A stretch of DNA of 49,345 nucleotides from Streptosporangiaceae bacterium (GCA_030038295.1 JASHPF010000340.1:1-49345), one strand, 5' to 3'; positions 11,211-20,671 are shown, counted from the stretch's first letter. The notes: generated by a model not told the origin, from the sequence alone. Numbers and translations: made by a program.

Positions 11211-12591
11211 GGCACTCTCCAGCTTGCTCAGGGCCGGGTAGATCGCGCCGCAGGAACTGGCCCGCTCCTAGCCTGCCACGAAACCCGTCGGCATCGACGA
11301 GTACCTCACCCCGCTGCATGACCACATCTGCCCGGCCGCGCACCGCCATGCCGTCGTAGACCGAGTAGTCAGTCGCCGAATGGTGTGCCGCCGCCGATAG
11401 CCTGTACTCCGCTGCCGGGTCGAACACGACCAGGTCTGCATCGGCACCCGGCACCACGGCGCCTTTTCGCGGGTAGAGCCCGAACAGCCTGGCCGGCCCG
11501 GTGGCCGACAGCTCTACCCAGCGGGCCAGCGAGATGTGCCTTGCCACGACCCCCTGGTAGAGCAGGACCAGTCGTTCCTCTACTCCGTGCAGGCCGTTCG
11601 GGATGAGGGTGAAGTCCCGCTCGCCGCGGGCCTTCTGGGCTGCGGTGAACGGGCAGTGGTCCGTCGCCACCACGTCGAGGTCGCCGCGCTGCAGTCCCCG
11701 CCACAGTGCCTGCTGCGCGGCCGTGGTGCGCAGCGGTGGCGAGCAGACGTAACGGGCTCCATCCGGGCCGTCCAGCAGGCCCTCGTCGAGGAACAGGTAC
11801 TGCGGGCAGGTCTCCGCGTAGACCCGCTGTCCGCGGTCCCTGGCAGCCTGCACGGCGGCCAGCGCCTGCGCAGCGGACAGATGCGCGATATAGACCGGCG
11901 CACCGGCCAGCTCGGCCAGTGTGATCACCCGACTGGTCGCCTCGCCCTCGAGCGCGGCCGGCCTGCTGGCCGCGTGGTAGCGCGGGCTGGTCTGCCCGGC
12001 GGTCACGTACTCGCGCCGCAGCTCCTCGATGACCGCGCCGTTCTCGGCGTGCACGGCGGTCAGGATGCCAAGGCGGTCGGCCTCCCGGAGGATCCGGTAG
12101 ATTTGCGCATCGTCGATCATGTAGACGCCGGGATAGGCCATGAAGATCTTGATCGATGTGACGCCTGCGCCGACCAGACTGGCTAGTTCGCCGAGAACCT
12201 GATCGTTCACCTCGGCAATCATCAGGTGGAACGCATAGTCGATATACGCGCGCCCGGCCGCCATGGCCTGCCAGCGCGCGAGCCCGGCCAGCAGGGACTC
12301 GCCGTGCGCGTGTCCGGCATAGTCGACGATGGTGGTGGTGCCGCCGCACGCGGCCGCCCTGGTCCCGGTCTCGAAGTCATCGCAGGCCACGCCGTTCGGC
12401 GTCGCCAGTTCCATGTGGGTATGCACGTCCACGCCGCCGGGCAGCACGTAGCGGCCTGCAGCACGGATACTCCGGTCCGCCGGGCCGAGCGAGGTGCCGA
12501 CGGCGGCGATCTGCTCGCCGTCGATCAGCACGTCCGCGCGCACCGCACCGGCGGCGCTCAGTACGGTCCCGCCCGAGATCAAGGTCCGCAT
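11176..12591 (-). CDS. Dihydropyrimidinase/hydantoinase-type cyclic amidohydrolase
   Basis: Zinc amidohydrolase (471 aa) that opens cyclic ureides such as hydantoins or dihydropyrimidines to N-carbamoyl acids. The metal site is complete: H57 and H59 (DVHTHM), K148 as the carboxylated lysine (IKIFMAYPG), H181 (HAENG), H237 (AHLSA) and D311 (TDHCPF). The frame is open upstream to 12693, but MRTLISGGTV at 12591 is the canonical family start and has GAGGGG upstream. In the enterobacterial purine cluster the same family (HyuA) accompanies SsnA, XdhD and a carbamate kinase, all of which have counterparts here. An allantoinase or dihydroorotase role is less likely by motif and context, but the exact ring substrate is unknown. 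Confidence 0.88.
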   Translation of the reverse strand: MRTLISGGTVLSAAGAVRADVLIDGEQIAAVGTSLGPADRSIRAAGRYVLPGGVDVHTHMELATPNGVACDDFETGTRAAACGGTTTIVDYAGHAHGESLLAGLARWQAMAAGRAYIDYAFHLMIAEVNDQVLGELASLVGAGVTSIKIFMAYPGVYMIDDAQIYRILREADRLGILTAVHAENGAVIEELRREYVTAGQTSPRYHAASRPAALEGEATSRVITLAELAGAPVYIAHLSAAQALAAVQAARDRGQRVYAETCPQYLFLDEGLLDGPDGARYVCSPPLRTTAAQQALWRGLQRGDLDVVATDHCPFTAAQKARGERDFTLIPNGLHGVEERLVLLYQGVVARHISLARWVELSATGPARLFGLYPRKGAVVPGADADLVVFDPAAEYRLSAAAHHSATDYSVYDGMAVRGRADVVMQRGEVLVDADGFRGRLGAGQFLRRDLPGPEQAGECHERHAHRPRRS

Positions 12592-12670
12592 CGTTGGTCC
12601 CCTCAGCCGGGTCGTCGGCACACTGATATCGCCGTCAGGCCACACTGCCCCCTCCTGGAGATGGGCCAAA

Positions 12671-12707
12671 GGGATAGAAGTCCCAGGCACCACGAGACCT
12701 AAGGCCC
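12671..12707. promoter_or_regulatory. Two DosR-like boxes between hydantoinase and XdhD-like genes
   Basis: The 175-nt divergent region holds GGGATAGAAGTCCC (12671-12684) and GAGACCTAAGGCCC (12694-12707), starting 23 nt apart, about two helical turns. The second is the reverse complement of the box at 8311-8324 with one change at its second position. Both lie between the hydantoinase start (12591, minus) and the start of the six-gene plus-strand operon (12767), so one regulator could control both arms. Function is inferred from position and repetition. Confidence 0.55.
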
Positions 12708-12766
12708 TAACCGGCAGCAGCTGGGCGGCGGATCTTTAGCGGTGGACTGCGCCAAGGGAGCATCCG

Positions 12767-15397
12767 ATGGAGTTCACGCTCAACGGCAGCCCGGTCTCGG
12801 TCGAAGTCAGCGCCGATCAGCACCTGCTCGAGGTGCTCCGGGAGCAATGCCACGTGACCTCCGTCAAGGACGGATGCGCACCTGAGGGATCGTGCGGCGC
12901 CTGCACGGTCCTGATAGACGGGAATGCGGTGGTGTCCTGCGCGCAGCCGGCGAGCAGGTTCGCGGGCCGCGAGATCATCACGCATGAGGGCCTGGCCGAC
13001 ACCGTTCGCGCCAGGTGGGCCGAGTGCTTCGTGGCGGCAGGCGCTTCGCAGTGCGGCTTCTGCTCTCCGGGCATCGTCATGAAGGCCCACGCACTGCTGG
13101 GCAAGACGCCCGACCCCAGCCGAGAACGGATCGCGGCAGCCCTCGCAGGCAACCTGTGCCGGTGCACCGGCTACACGAAGATCATCGATGCCATTACGTA
13201 CGCAGCCCGGGCGGTTCGCGGCGAGCCGCCGCCGCCAGTCGACCAGAGCGGCCGCGTCGGCTCGCGGACCGCCCGCTACCAGGGAAACCAGCTCGCCCTC
13301 GGGGACAAGGCCTACATCAACGACCTGGCCATGCCGGGGATGTTGTTCGGCGCGATCCGGTTCGCCGACCATCCGCGCGCCAGGATCTTGCGGATCGACT
13401 CCGAGCGCGCCCGTGCCAATCCCGGCGTCGCCTGCGTCCTGACGGCCGCCGACGTGGCCGGCGACCGGATCCAGGGCGAGCTTATCGCCGACTGGCCGCA
13501 GCTTTACGCGGTCGGCGAGGTCACGAGGTACACAGGCGATGTCCTCGCGCTCGTGGCCGCCGACAGCGTGGCTGGCGCACGTGCGGCGGCCGCGCTCGTC
13601 GATGTCGAGTACGACGTTCTCGACCCCCTGACCAGCCCGTCAGCTGCCCTGGATCCGGAGGCCCCGCAGCTTCACCGGCACGCCGAGGGCAACGTGCTAT
13701 CGGTCTCGCGGGTAAAGCGCGGTGACGTCGACGCCGCACTCGCTACGTCCGCGCACGTGGTCACCGAGACGTTCGGCACCCAGTTCATCGAGCATGCATT
13801 CCTGGAGCCGGAGTCCTCGCTCGCCTATCCCACCGGACACGGCGTGCACTTCTACACGCAGGGCCAGGGCATCTGGAGTGACCGGCGCCAGGTCGCCGGG
13901 CTGCTCGGGCTCCCGGAAGAGGATGTGCGAGCCACCCTGGTCAGCAACGGCGGCGCCTTCGGCGCCAAAGAGGACCTCGGTGTTCAAGGGCACGCGGCGC
14001 TGCTCGCGCAGCGCACGGGCAAGCCGGTCAAGCTCACCCTGTCCAGAGCGGAGAGCCTGCGCTTTCACGTCAAGCGGCACCCGCTGACGATGACCTATAC
14101 GGTCGGCTGCGACGCGGATGGCCGGCTCACGGCCGTACGCGCCCGGATCGTCGGCGATACCGGGGCCTACGCGAGTGTCGGCGCCAAGGTGCTCGAGCGG
14201 GCGGCGGGTCACGCCTGCGGGTGCTACCGCGTGCCCGCCGTGGACGTCGAGGCCCGGGCCGTGTACACAAACAACCCGCCGTGCGGTGCGATGCGCGGCT
14301 TCGGCGCCAACCAGGTTAACTTCGCGATGGAAGGCATGCTTGACCGGCTGGCCGACCGCGTCGGGTTGGACGGGTGGGACATCCGCTGGCTGAACGCGGT
14401 CGACGTGGGCGACAGGTTCGCCACCGGCCAGCGGCTCGGACCAGGCGTGGGGCTGCGCGCGACGCTGCTTGCGGTGCGGGATGACTTCAAGCGGGCGCGT
14501 TACGCGGGCATCGGCTGCGCCGTCAAGAACACCGGCGTCGGCAACGGCCTGGTTGAGTACGGCAGGGCGATCATGCGGCCGGAGTCGGACGGCTCCGTGA
14601 CGATCTATCAGCCCTGGACCGAGATGGGCCAGGGCATCTTCACGGTCCTCTCGCAGATCGCCTGCGAGCAGCTCGGGCTGACTCCTGACCAGGTCACGGT
14701 CACGGTCGACACCGAGCGCGAGCTCAACTGTGGCCAGACCACAGCGTCCCGCGGCACGGTGCTCGGCGGCCAGGGCGTGATCGCGGCGGCCGGCAAGCTC
14801 GCCGCGCGGCTCGAGCAGCGGTACGGTCCCGGCGCTCGTCACCCCAGCCGGGATCAGCTGGCCAGCCTGGCCGGGGAGGAGTTCTACGGTGAGTTCACGA
14901 TCGACTGGACCACCGCTCCCGGCGCTGCCACGGCCGAGCCGGTGACCCACTTCGCGTACGGCTGGGCCACGCAGGTAGTCCTGCTCGATGCCGACGGCAG
15001 GATCGAGAAGGTCGTCGCCGCGCACGACGTGGGCAGGGTGATCAACCCAACGCTGCTCGAGGGGCAGATCGAGGGCGCCGTGCACATGGGCCTGGGCCAC
15101 GCGCTCTCGGAAGAGTACGTCGTCGAGGCAGCGAGGCCAGTCACCACGACGCTGAAATCGCTGAACATCATCCCGCCGGCTGGCATGCCGCTGGTCGACT
15201 GCAGGTTCGTCGAGGAATACCAGCCCGAGGGGCCGTACGGCGCGAAGGGGGTCGGTGAGATCGGCCTGGTGCCGACAGCATCGGCAGTAGCAGGCGCGCT
15301 GCATCAGTTCGACGGCAGCTGGCGGACCCGGCTGCCGATGAAGGATTCGGCCGCAGCACGAGCGGCGGTGCCGAGACTGGCGAGGGCACGGTCATGA
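12767..15397 (+). CDS. Fused [2Fe-2S]/molybdenum hydroxylase, XdhD/selenium-dependent XDH type
   Basis: Single-chain molybdenum hydroxylase (876 aa). The N-terminal ferredoxin domain has C37, C43, C46 and C58 (CAPEGSCGAC, one residue longer than the usual spacing). The second Fe-S cluster uses C96, C99, C131 and C133. The hammerhead and Mo domains follow with NGGAFGAKED, AMRGFGANQ, WTEMGQGIF and GAKGVGEIGL. No FAD domain is present. This fused layout, followed directly by an SsnA-like gene, matches the E. coli XdhD and selenium-dependent xanthine dehydrogenase families. Whether it carries the labile selenium ligand cannot be told, since the maturation genes (yqeB, yqeC) are not in view. Its stop overlaps the next ATG (ATGA). 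It differs clearly from the PucCDE enzyme, so a different purine-derived substrate is likely. Confidence 0.88.
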   Translation: MEFTLNGSPVSVEVSADQHLLEVLREQCHVTSVKDGCAPEGSCGACTVLIDGNAVVSCAQPASRFAGREIITHEGLADTVRARWAECFVAAGASQCGFCSPGIVMKAHALLGKTPDPSRERIAAALAGNLCRCTGYTKIIDAITYAARAVRGEPPPPVDQSGRVGSRTARYQGNQLALGDKAYINDLAMPGMLFGAIRFADHPRARILRIDSERARANPGVACVLTAADVAGDRIQGELIADWPQLYAVGEVTRYTGDVLALVAADSVAGARAAAALVDVEYDVLDPLTSPSAALDPEAPQLHRHAEGNVLSVSRVKRGDVDAALATSAHVVTETFGTQFIEHAFLEPESSLAYPTGHGVHFYTQGQGIWSDRRQVAGLLGLPEEDVRATLVSNGGAFGAKEDLGVQGHAALLAQRTGKPVKLTLSRAESLRFHVKRHPLTMTYTVGCDADGRLTAVRARIVGDTGAYASVGAKVLERAAGHACGCYRVPAVDVEARAVYTNNPPCGAMRGFGANQVNFAMEGMLDRLADRVGLDGWDIRWLNAVDVGDRFATGQRLGPGVGLRATLLAVRDDFKRARYAGIGCAVKNTGVGNGLVEYGRAIMRPESDGSVTIYQPWTEMGQGIFTVLSQIACEQLGLTPDQVTVTVDTERELNCGQTTASRGTVLGGQGVIAAAGKLAARLEQRYGPGARHPSRDQLASLAGEEFYGEFTIDWTTAPGAATAEPVTHFAYGWATQVVLLDADGRIEKVVAAHDVGRVINPTLLEGQIEGAVHMGLGHALSEEYVVEAARPVTTTLKSLNIIPPAGMPLVDCRFVEEYQPEGPYGAKGVGEIGLVPTASAVAGALHQFDGSWRTRLPMKDSAAARAAVPRLARARS

Positions 15398-16743
15398 CCG
15401 CCGGCGGCGCGACACTGGCGCTCTGCGGAGCGACCGTCGTCACCTCGCTGGACCCGCCAGAGGTGGTCGAGGCAGACCTGGTGTTCGGCGGTGACCGGAT
15501 ACTGGGCGTGCAGGCCGCCCCGGCGGGGGTGACCCGCCGCGACTGCAGCGGCGCCGTCATTGTGCCCGGCGCGGTCTGCGCCCATCACCATATCTACTCG
15601 GCGCTGGCGCGGGGCATGCCCTTCAGCCTCGCACCGCCTGCAAATTTCACCCAGATCCTGCAGCGCGTCTGGTGGCGACTGGACCGGGCCCTGGACGAGG
15701 ACGGCATCAGGGCGTCCGCTCTCGCCGCCGGCCTGGAGGCGCTGCTCGCGGGGACCACCACCGTGGTGGACCATCACGCATCCCCGAACGCCATCGACGG
15801 CTCGCTCGACATCATCGCCGACGCGCTGAGCCAGCTCGGCGTGCGCTCGGTGCTCTGCTACGAGGTGACGGACCGGGATGGGCCCGCGCGGGCCGCTGCA
15901 GGCCTGAGCGAGAACAGACGGTTCCTCGCCGCCGCGGCGAGGCCGCTGGTCCGCGGCATGATGGGCGCGCACGCCTCATTCACCATGTCGGACGACACCC
16001 TGGCCGCGTGCGCCGAGGGCGCGGCAGAGTTCGGCGTCGGCATCCACATCCATGTGGCGGAGGACGGGGCCGACAACCGGGACTCGATGGCGCGCTGCGG
16101 CATGACGGCGGCCAGTCGCCTCGAGCAAGCGGGCGTCATCACGTCTGACGCGCTGCTGGCGCACTGCGTACACGTCAGCGCGGCTGAAATCGAGCTGATC
16201 GAGGACGCCCAGGCCACCGTCGTGTGCAACCCGCGCAGCAACATGAACAACCGTGTTGGCCACTCCCCGTTCAGCCTGCGGGCCGGCCGGGTCGCGCTGG
16301 GCACCGACGGAATCGGCGGCAACATGATCGCAGAGTCGCAGGCGGGATTCTTCCGGGCCAGGGAGGCCTCGCTGCAGACTCCGCCGCAGTGGCCGCTGGA
16401 GCGGCTTTCAGCCAGCGCGGCGCTGGCCGGCCGGGCGTTCGCCGAGCCGCTGCTCGGCACGCTGCGACCGGGCGCGCCAGCGGACGCGGTCGTGCTGGAT
16501 TACCCAGCGCCAGCGCCGCTAACCCCGGCGAGCCTGGCCGGGCACTGGGTCTTCGGGCTGGACGCGCGGCGGGTGCGGGACGTGTACGTGGCCGGCCAGC
16601 TCGTGATCGAAGACGGCCGGTCGACCCGGCTCGACGGCGTGGAACTGGCGGCTAAGAACTCGGCGCAGGCAGCCCGGCTGTGGACCAGGGTCGAGCAGAT
16701 CCCGCCGCACGATTTCGAGCCGGCTGAATGGAGGACGAGATGA
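15394..16743 (+). CDS. ssnA: SsnA-like metal-dependent amidohydrolase
   Basis: Amidohydrolase (449 aa; E. coli SsnA is of similar length) of the chlorohydrolase/guanine deaminase-like group. The N-terminal metal motif is [12 protein letters not shown] (H64-H66), HIHVAED is the mid metal ligand region, and [11 protein letters not shown] carries the catalytic Asp. The phrase around [10 protein letters not shown] is characteristic of SsnA, which in other bacteria is found with XdhD-type hydroxylases and purine genes. The start overlaps the stop of the XdhD-like gene by four nucleotides, and its own stop overlaps the next ATG, so it is tightly coupled. The reaction is unproven; hydrolytic deamination or ring opening of an oxidised purine product is a reasonable inference. 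Confidence 0.82.
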   Translation: MTAGGATLALCGATVVTSLDPPEVVEADLVFGGDRILGVQAAPAGVTRRDCSGAVIVPGAVCAHHHIYSALARGMPFSLAPPANFTQILQRVWWRLDRALDEDGIRASALAAGLEALLAGTTTVVDHHASPNAIDGSLDIIADALSQLGVRSVLCYEVTDRDGPARAAAGLSENRRFLAAAARPLVRGMMGAHASFTMSDDTLAACAEGAAEFGVGIHIHVAEDGADNRDSMARCGMTAASRLEQAGVITSDALLAHCVHVSAAEIELIEDAQATVVCNPRSNMNNRVGHSPFSLRAGRVALGTDGIGGNMIAESQAGFFRAREASLQTPPQWPLERLSASAALAGRAFAEPLLGTLRPGAPADAVVLDYPAPAPLTPASLAGHWVFGLDARRVRDVYVAGQLVIEDGRSTRLDGVELAAKNSAQAARLWTRVEQIPPHDFEPAEWRTR

Positions 16744-17732
16744 GGGTCGCGCTCTATCTGCAGGACAAGCATCCACTGCGGGAAAGCATGAAGTATGCGC
16801 AGTATGCCGAGGCTCACGGCTTCGAGGCGGTCTGGCAGGCCGAGAGCAGGCTTGCCCGCGAGGCTACCGTGCCGATGGCGGCGTACGCGGCGGTAACGAG
16901 CCGGATCACGATCGCATCGGGGGTGGCCTCGATCTGGACCAGGAACGTCGGGCTGCTTGCCGCCACGTTCTCGACGCTGGATGAGCTGGCGCCCGGCCGG
17001 ATCATCATGGGCCTGGGCGCGTGGTGGGAGCCACTCGCGCACAAGGTCGGCGTCGATCGTCGCAAGCCGCTGCGCGCGATGCGCGAGGTGGTCGAGGCTG
17101 CCCGCGAGCTGCTCAGCATGAAGCAGGTCAGCTATGCCGGCGAGTTCGTGCACCTGGACGACGTGGCGCTCGACGTCGTGCATGGCGACACCGGCCCCCG
17201 CAAGGTACCTATCTACATCGGCGCGACCGGCATGCAGATGCTGGAGCTGGCCGGCCAGATCGGCGACGGCGTCGTGCTCAACTACATGGTGAGTCCCGAC
17301 TACACGACGCGAGCTGTGCAGGCGGTGGCCGCCGGCGCCGAGCGGGCAGGCCGGTCACTGGCCGACATCGACCGCCCGCAGCTCGTGGTCTGCTCGATGG
17401 ACCATGACCGCGCGCTTGCCCTCGATCGCGCGCGCGAGCTGCTTACCCAGTACCTCGGCCAGCAGCCGCACATCATGAAGGCCAGCGGAGTGGATCCGGC
17501 GCTCATCGAGGCAATCGGCAAGGTGATCACCTGGCCGGCGACGGCCGACGACATCCGCAAGGCCGCCAGGCTCGTACCGGACGACGCCGTCCAGGCGATC
17601 TCGGCTTCGGGCACTCCCGACGAGTGCCGCGCCAAGGTCGAGGAATACATCGCCAACGGCGCCACCTGCCCGATTCTCTACCCGCTCGGCGACGACGTCC
17701 GTCTCATGATCGACACATTCGGCACGAACTGA
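16740..17732 (+). CDS. LLM-class (luciferase-like, probably F420-dependent) oxidoreductase
   Basis: TIM-barrel oxidoreductase (330 aa) of the luciferase-like monooxygenase superfamily, closest by eye to the 5,10-methylene-H4MPT reductase-like, F420-using branch. Visible segments are [56 protein letters not shown] and the C-terminal [20 protein letters not shown]. The start is ATG 16740, which overlaps the SsnA-like stop and has GGAGG six nt upstream; 16728 is open but less likely. Placed between an amidohydrolase and carbamoyltransferases, it could reduce or oxidise a ring or open-chain intermediate. Cofactor choice (F420 or FMN) is not decided by the sequence I can read. Confidence 0.82.
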   Translation: MRVALYLQDKHPLRESMKYAQYAEAHGFEAVWQAESRLAREATVPMAAYAAVTSRITIASGVASIWTRNVGLLAATFSTLDELAPGRIIMGLGAWWEPLAHKVGVDRRKPLRAMREVVEAARELLSMKQVSYAGEFVHLDDVALDVVHGDTGPRKVPIYIGATGMQMLELAGQIGDGVVLNYMVSPDYTTRAVQAVAAGAERAGRSLADIDRPQLVVCSMDHDRALALDRARELLTQYLGQQPHIMKASGVDPALIEAIGKVITWPATADDIRKAARLVPDDAVQAISASGTPDECRAKVEEYIANGATCPILYPLGDDVRLMIDTFGTN

Positions 17733-17759
17733 TCGCACATCTAGGTGAGGAGCACTGAC

Positions 17760-18713
17760 ATGAGAAGCTTCATCGGCCGTGACATCCTGTCGCTCAAGGA
17801 CTTCGAGCGGGAAGAATTCCTCCAGATCTTCCGGGTCGCCGACGAGCTTGCCCCGTACGCGGAAAAGCGTCACAACGGCGACCTGCTCGCGCACAAGACC
17901 CTGCTGACCGCCTTCTACCAGCCAAGCACCAGGACCCGCATGTCGACTGAGGCCGCGATGCACCGGCTCGGCGGACACGTGCTCGGATTCTCCGACGCCA
18001 AGATGACCCGGGCGGGGGACTTCTACCAGGAGAGCATGAAGGACACTGTGCACATGCTCGAGTACTACGGCGATGTGATCGCGATGCGCCACTATCAGCA
18101 GGGCGCCCCGCACGAGGCGGCTCGGTGGGCGTCGGTGCCGGTCATCAACTGCGGCGATGGCTGGGGAGAGCACCCCACCCAGGTACTCGGTGACCTTTAC
18201 ACGATCTGGAAGCTGCGCGGCAGCCTGGACGGCCTGAAGGTGCTGCTCGTCGGCGATATGCGGATGCGCACCATGCACTCGATCCTGTACTCGATGGCGC
18301 AGTTCGACATGGAGGCGACGGTCGTCGCGCCGCCGCAGATGATGCTGCACGAGGACTTCAAGGCCGAGCTAGACGAGCGCAGCGTGAGCTATCGCGAGGT
18401 GGAAAGCGTCGAGAAGGGCATCGCCGAAGCCGACGTCATCTACGTCGAGCCGGTCATCCAGGCTGACTACACGCAGTCCAGGGTCGAGCCCACCGCCGAG
18501 CACGGGATCACGCCCGACGCCTACAAGATCACCCGGCAGCTCCTGAGGGACCGGGCAAAGTCGAGCTCGATCGTGCTGCACTCGCTGCCCCGGATGGATG
18601 AGCTATCGGTCGATGTCGACAGCACCAGGCATGCTCAGTACTGGTTCCAGGCCTACTCGGGCATGGTGCTCCGGATGGCGCTGCTGGCGATGGTTCTCGG
18701 CGCGGCGGAGTAG
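17760..18713 (+). CDS. Aspartate carbamoyltransferase-like enzyme, probably catabolic
   Basis: Carbamoyltransferase (317 aa). The carbamoyl-phosphate site is intact: STRTR (56-60), RH near 110-111 and HPTQ (138-141). The C-terminal half looks like PyrB (LPRMDELSVDVD). However, the 80s loop that supplies Ser and Lys in true aspartate transcarbamoylases is replaced by DAKMTRAGDFYQES. The Arg/Gln segment that binds aspartate carboxylates reads YVEPVIQADY, and HPLPR has become HSLPR. So the second substrate is probably not aspartate. The first of two tandem carbamoyltransferases upstream of carbamate kinase, it likely runs in the phosphorolytic direction and yields carbamoyl phosphate. ATG 17760 follows GAGGAG; GTG 17745 is an alternative. 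Confidence 0.8.
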   Translation: MRSFIGRDILSLKDFEREEFLQIFRVADELAPYAEKRHNGDLLAHKTLLTAFYQPSTRTRMSTEAAMHRLGGHVLGFSDAKMTRAGDFYQESMKDTVHMLEYYGDVIAMRHYQQGAPHEAARWASVPVINCGDGWGEHPTQVLGDLYTIWKLRGSLDGLKVLLVGDMRMRTMHSILYSMAQFDMEATVVAPPQMMLHEDFKAELDERSVSYREVESVEKGIAEADVIYVEPVIQADYTQSRVEPTAEHGITPDAYKITRQLLRDRAKSSSIVLHSLPRMDELSVDVDSTRHAQYWFQAYSGMVLRMALLAMVLGAAE

Positions 18714-18723
18714 GAGGACAGTC

Positions 18724-19701
18724 ATGCAGACGGGACTACGCGGCCGCGACCTCATCGACTTGTCGGAATGGTCGAAGGACGAGATAGACACCCTGCTCGA
18801 GGTCGCCATTTCGCTCAAGCAAGACCGGGCTCTTGGCCGGCCGCATCCGATTCTGCGGGACAAGACGCTCGCGATGCTGTTCTTCTACGCCAGCACCCGC
18901 ACTCGGGCCTCCTTCGAGGCCGGCATGACCCAGCTCGGCGGGCACGCCATGTTCCTGGAGAGCCGGACCTCGCAGATCGCGCACGGCGACACGGCGAAGG
19001 AGATCGGCGATATCCTCGGCCGGTACAACGACGGAATCGCGATCCGGCACGTCGACTGGGGCGTGGGCAACACCTACCTCCGCGACGTGGCACGGGCCAG
19101 CCGGGTGCCCGTCCTCAACATGCAGTGCGACATCTACCACCCGCATCAGGCGCTGGCTGACCTGATGACCGTCATCGAGCGCTTCGGCGACCCGCGAGGC
19201 CGCACGGCCACGATCAGCTGGGCGTACGCGACGAGTTACCAGAAGCCGATCAGCGCGCCGCAGAGCCTGGCGTTGCTGCTCCCGCGGTTCGGCATGAACG
19301 TCCGACTGGTGCACCCGCCGGAGTTCGCGCTGATGCCGGAGATCGTCAAGCAGGCCGAGGAGTTCGCCCGGCGGGCGCACGCGTCGTTCGAGATCTCGGA
19401 CGATTTCGACAAGGGATTCGCGGACACCGACGTCGTCTACGCCAAGAGCTGGGGCGCGGTGAACACGACGACCGACGAGATAGAGGGCAAGCAGCTGATC
19501 GACCAGTACTCGTCCTGGATCACCGACGCCCGCAGGATGAGCACCGCGAGCGAGGACGCGATCTTCATGCATCCGCTGCCTGCCGACCGCAACGTCGAGG
19601 TCACTGATGAGGTGATCGACGGCCCGCAGTCCGCGGTCTACGACGAGGCGGAGAACCGGCTGCACGCCCAGAAGGCCGTCATGGCGCTCACGATGAACTG
19701 A
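18724..19701 (+). CDS. Ornithine/acetylornithine carbamoyltransferase-superfamily enzyme, catabolic
   Basis: Second carbamoyltransferase (325 aa), clearly different from its upstream neighbour. It has STRTR (57-61), RH (108-109), HPHQ (139-142) and HPLPADRNVEV (283-293), then DEAENRLHAQKAVMALTM. The HPLP in place of the HCLP of ornithine carbamoyltransferase, together with the VVYAKSWGAV segment, points to the acetyl/succinylornithine-like or YgeW-like group rather than an arginine enzyme. No arginine genes are nearby. ATG 18724 has AGGAGG upstream, and the gap to the previous stop is only 10 nt. In context it probably transfers a carbamoyl group from a ureido compound to phosphate. The two paralogues may work on successive intermediates or form a mixed oligomer. 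Confidence 0.8.
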   Translation: MQTGLRGRDLIDLSEWSKDEIDTLLEVAISLKQDRALGRPHPILRDKTLAMLFFYASTRTRASFEAGMTQLGGHAMFLESRTSQIAHGDTAKEIGDILGRYNDGIAIRHVDWGVGNTYLRDVARASRVPVLNMQCDIYHPHQALADLMTVIERFGDPRGRTATISWAYATSYQKPISAPQSLALLLPRFGMNVRLVHPPEFALMPEIVKQAEEFARRAHASFEISDDFDKGFADTDVVYAKSWGAVNTTTDEIEGKQLIDQYSSWITDARRMSTASEDAIFMHPLPADRNVEVTDEVIDGPQSAVYDEAENRLHAQKAVMALTMN

Positions 19702-19713
19702 CAGGACCATGTG

Positions 19714-20664
19714 ATGCCCGCAAAGACCGCAGTCGTCGCCATCGGCGGCAACTCGCTGATCAAGAATCCCCGGCACCAGACGGTCAGGGATCAGTACCTG
19801 GCCGCTCGCGAGACCACAGTGCACGTCGTCTCCATGGTGGCTCATGGCTGGAATGTGATCGTGAGCCACGGGAACGGGCCGCAGGTTGGATTCGTCCTGC
19901 GGCGTTCGGAGTTGGCCGCCCACGAGCTGCACGAGGTGCCGCTTGATGTCTGCGGGGCGGACACCCAGGGCGCCATCGGGTACGCGCTGGCGCAGAACCT
20001 GCAGAACGAGATGCGCCGGCGCGGGATAGCGCGCCCGGTAGCAGCCCTGGTGACCCAGTGCGAGGTCAACCGCGAGGATCCGGCGTTTGCCAGCCCGAGC
20101 AAGCCCATCGGCTCGTTCATGACCGAGGCCGACGCGAAGCGGCGGCAGGCGGAGGACGGCTGGGTCGTGATCGAGGACGCCAACCGCGGCTGGCGGCGCG
20201 TGGTCGCTTCGCCCCGGCCGCTGCGGATCGTGGAGCTGGACTCCATCAAGACCCTGGTCGACGTCGGTGTCGTGGTCGTCGCGGTGGGCGGCGGCGGGAT
20301 CCCGGTGGCGCGCAACGACGCCGGGGATCTGGAGGGCGTCGCGGCGGTGATCGATAAGGACCTGGCGAGCTCGCTGCTCGCGCAGCGGCTGGGCGCCGAT
20401 CTGTTCCTCATCGCGACGGCGGTCGAGAAGGTGGCGCTTGGCTTCGGCACCCCCGCCCAGCAATGGCTGGACAAGCTCAGCCTGGCTGAGGCGCGCCGTT
20501 ACCTTTCGGAAGGCGGTCATTTCGCCAAGGGCAGCATGGCGCCAAAGATCCAGGCAGTCATCGAGTACCTCGAGCACGGTGGTGGCGAAGCGCTGATCAC
20601 GGACCCGGAGCACATCGAGCCCGCGCTCGAGGGTCAAACAGGCACCCGGTTCACCGTGTCCTGA
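19714..20664 (+). CDS. arcC: Carbamate kinase
   Basis: Amino-acid-kinase-fold enzyme (316 aa) that converts carbamoyl phosphate and ADP into ATP, CO2 and ammonia. Signature segments are VAIGGNSLI at the N-terminus, VSHGNGPQVG, GAIGYALAQ, AVGGGGIPV and the C-terminal GHFAKGSMAPKIQA. The length is usual for the family. ATG 19714 is preferred over GTG 19711, with AGGA upstream. As the last gene of the six-gene operon, after two carbamoyltransferases, it is the step that would capture energy. Carbamate kinase here pairs with purine rather than arginine deiminase genes, as YqeA does in E. coli. It converges on the 8-oxoguanine deaminase-like gene with a 7-nt gap. Confidence 0.92.
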   Translation: MPAKTAVVAIGGNSLIKNPRHQTVRDQYLAARETTVHVVSMVAHGWNVIVSHGNGPQVGFVLRRSELAAHELHEVPLDVCGADTQGAIGYALAQNLQNEMRRRGIARPVAALVTQCEVNREDPAFASPSKPIGSFMTEADAKRRQAEDGWVVIEDANRGWRRVVASPRPLRIVELDSIKTLVDVGVVVVAVGGGGIPVARNDAGDLEGVAAVIDKDLASSLLAQRLGADLFLIATAVEKVALGFGTPAQQWLDKLSLAEARRYLSEGGHFAKGSMAPKIQAVIEYLEHGGGEALITDPEHIEPALEGQTGTRFTVS

Positions 20665-20671
20665 GGGCCCG

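Noticed and set aside
13697-15304. 535-aa minus-strand frame opposite the XdhD-like gene
   Set aside because: Shadow frame; the plus strand has all Mo and Fe-S motifs.
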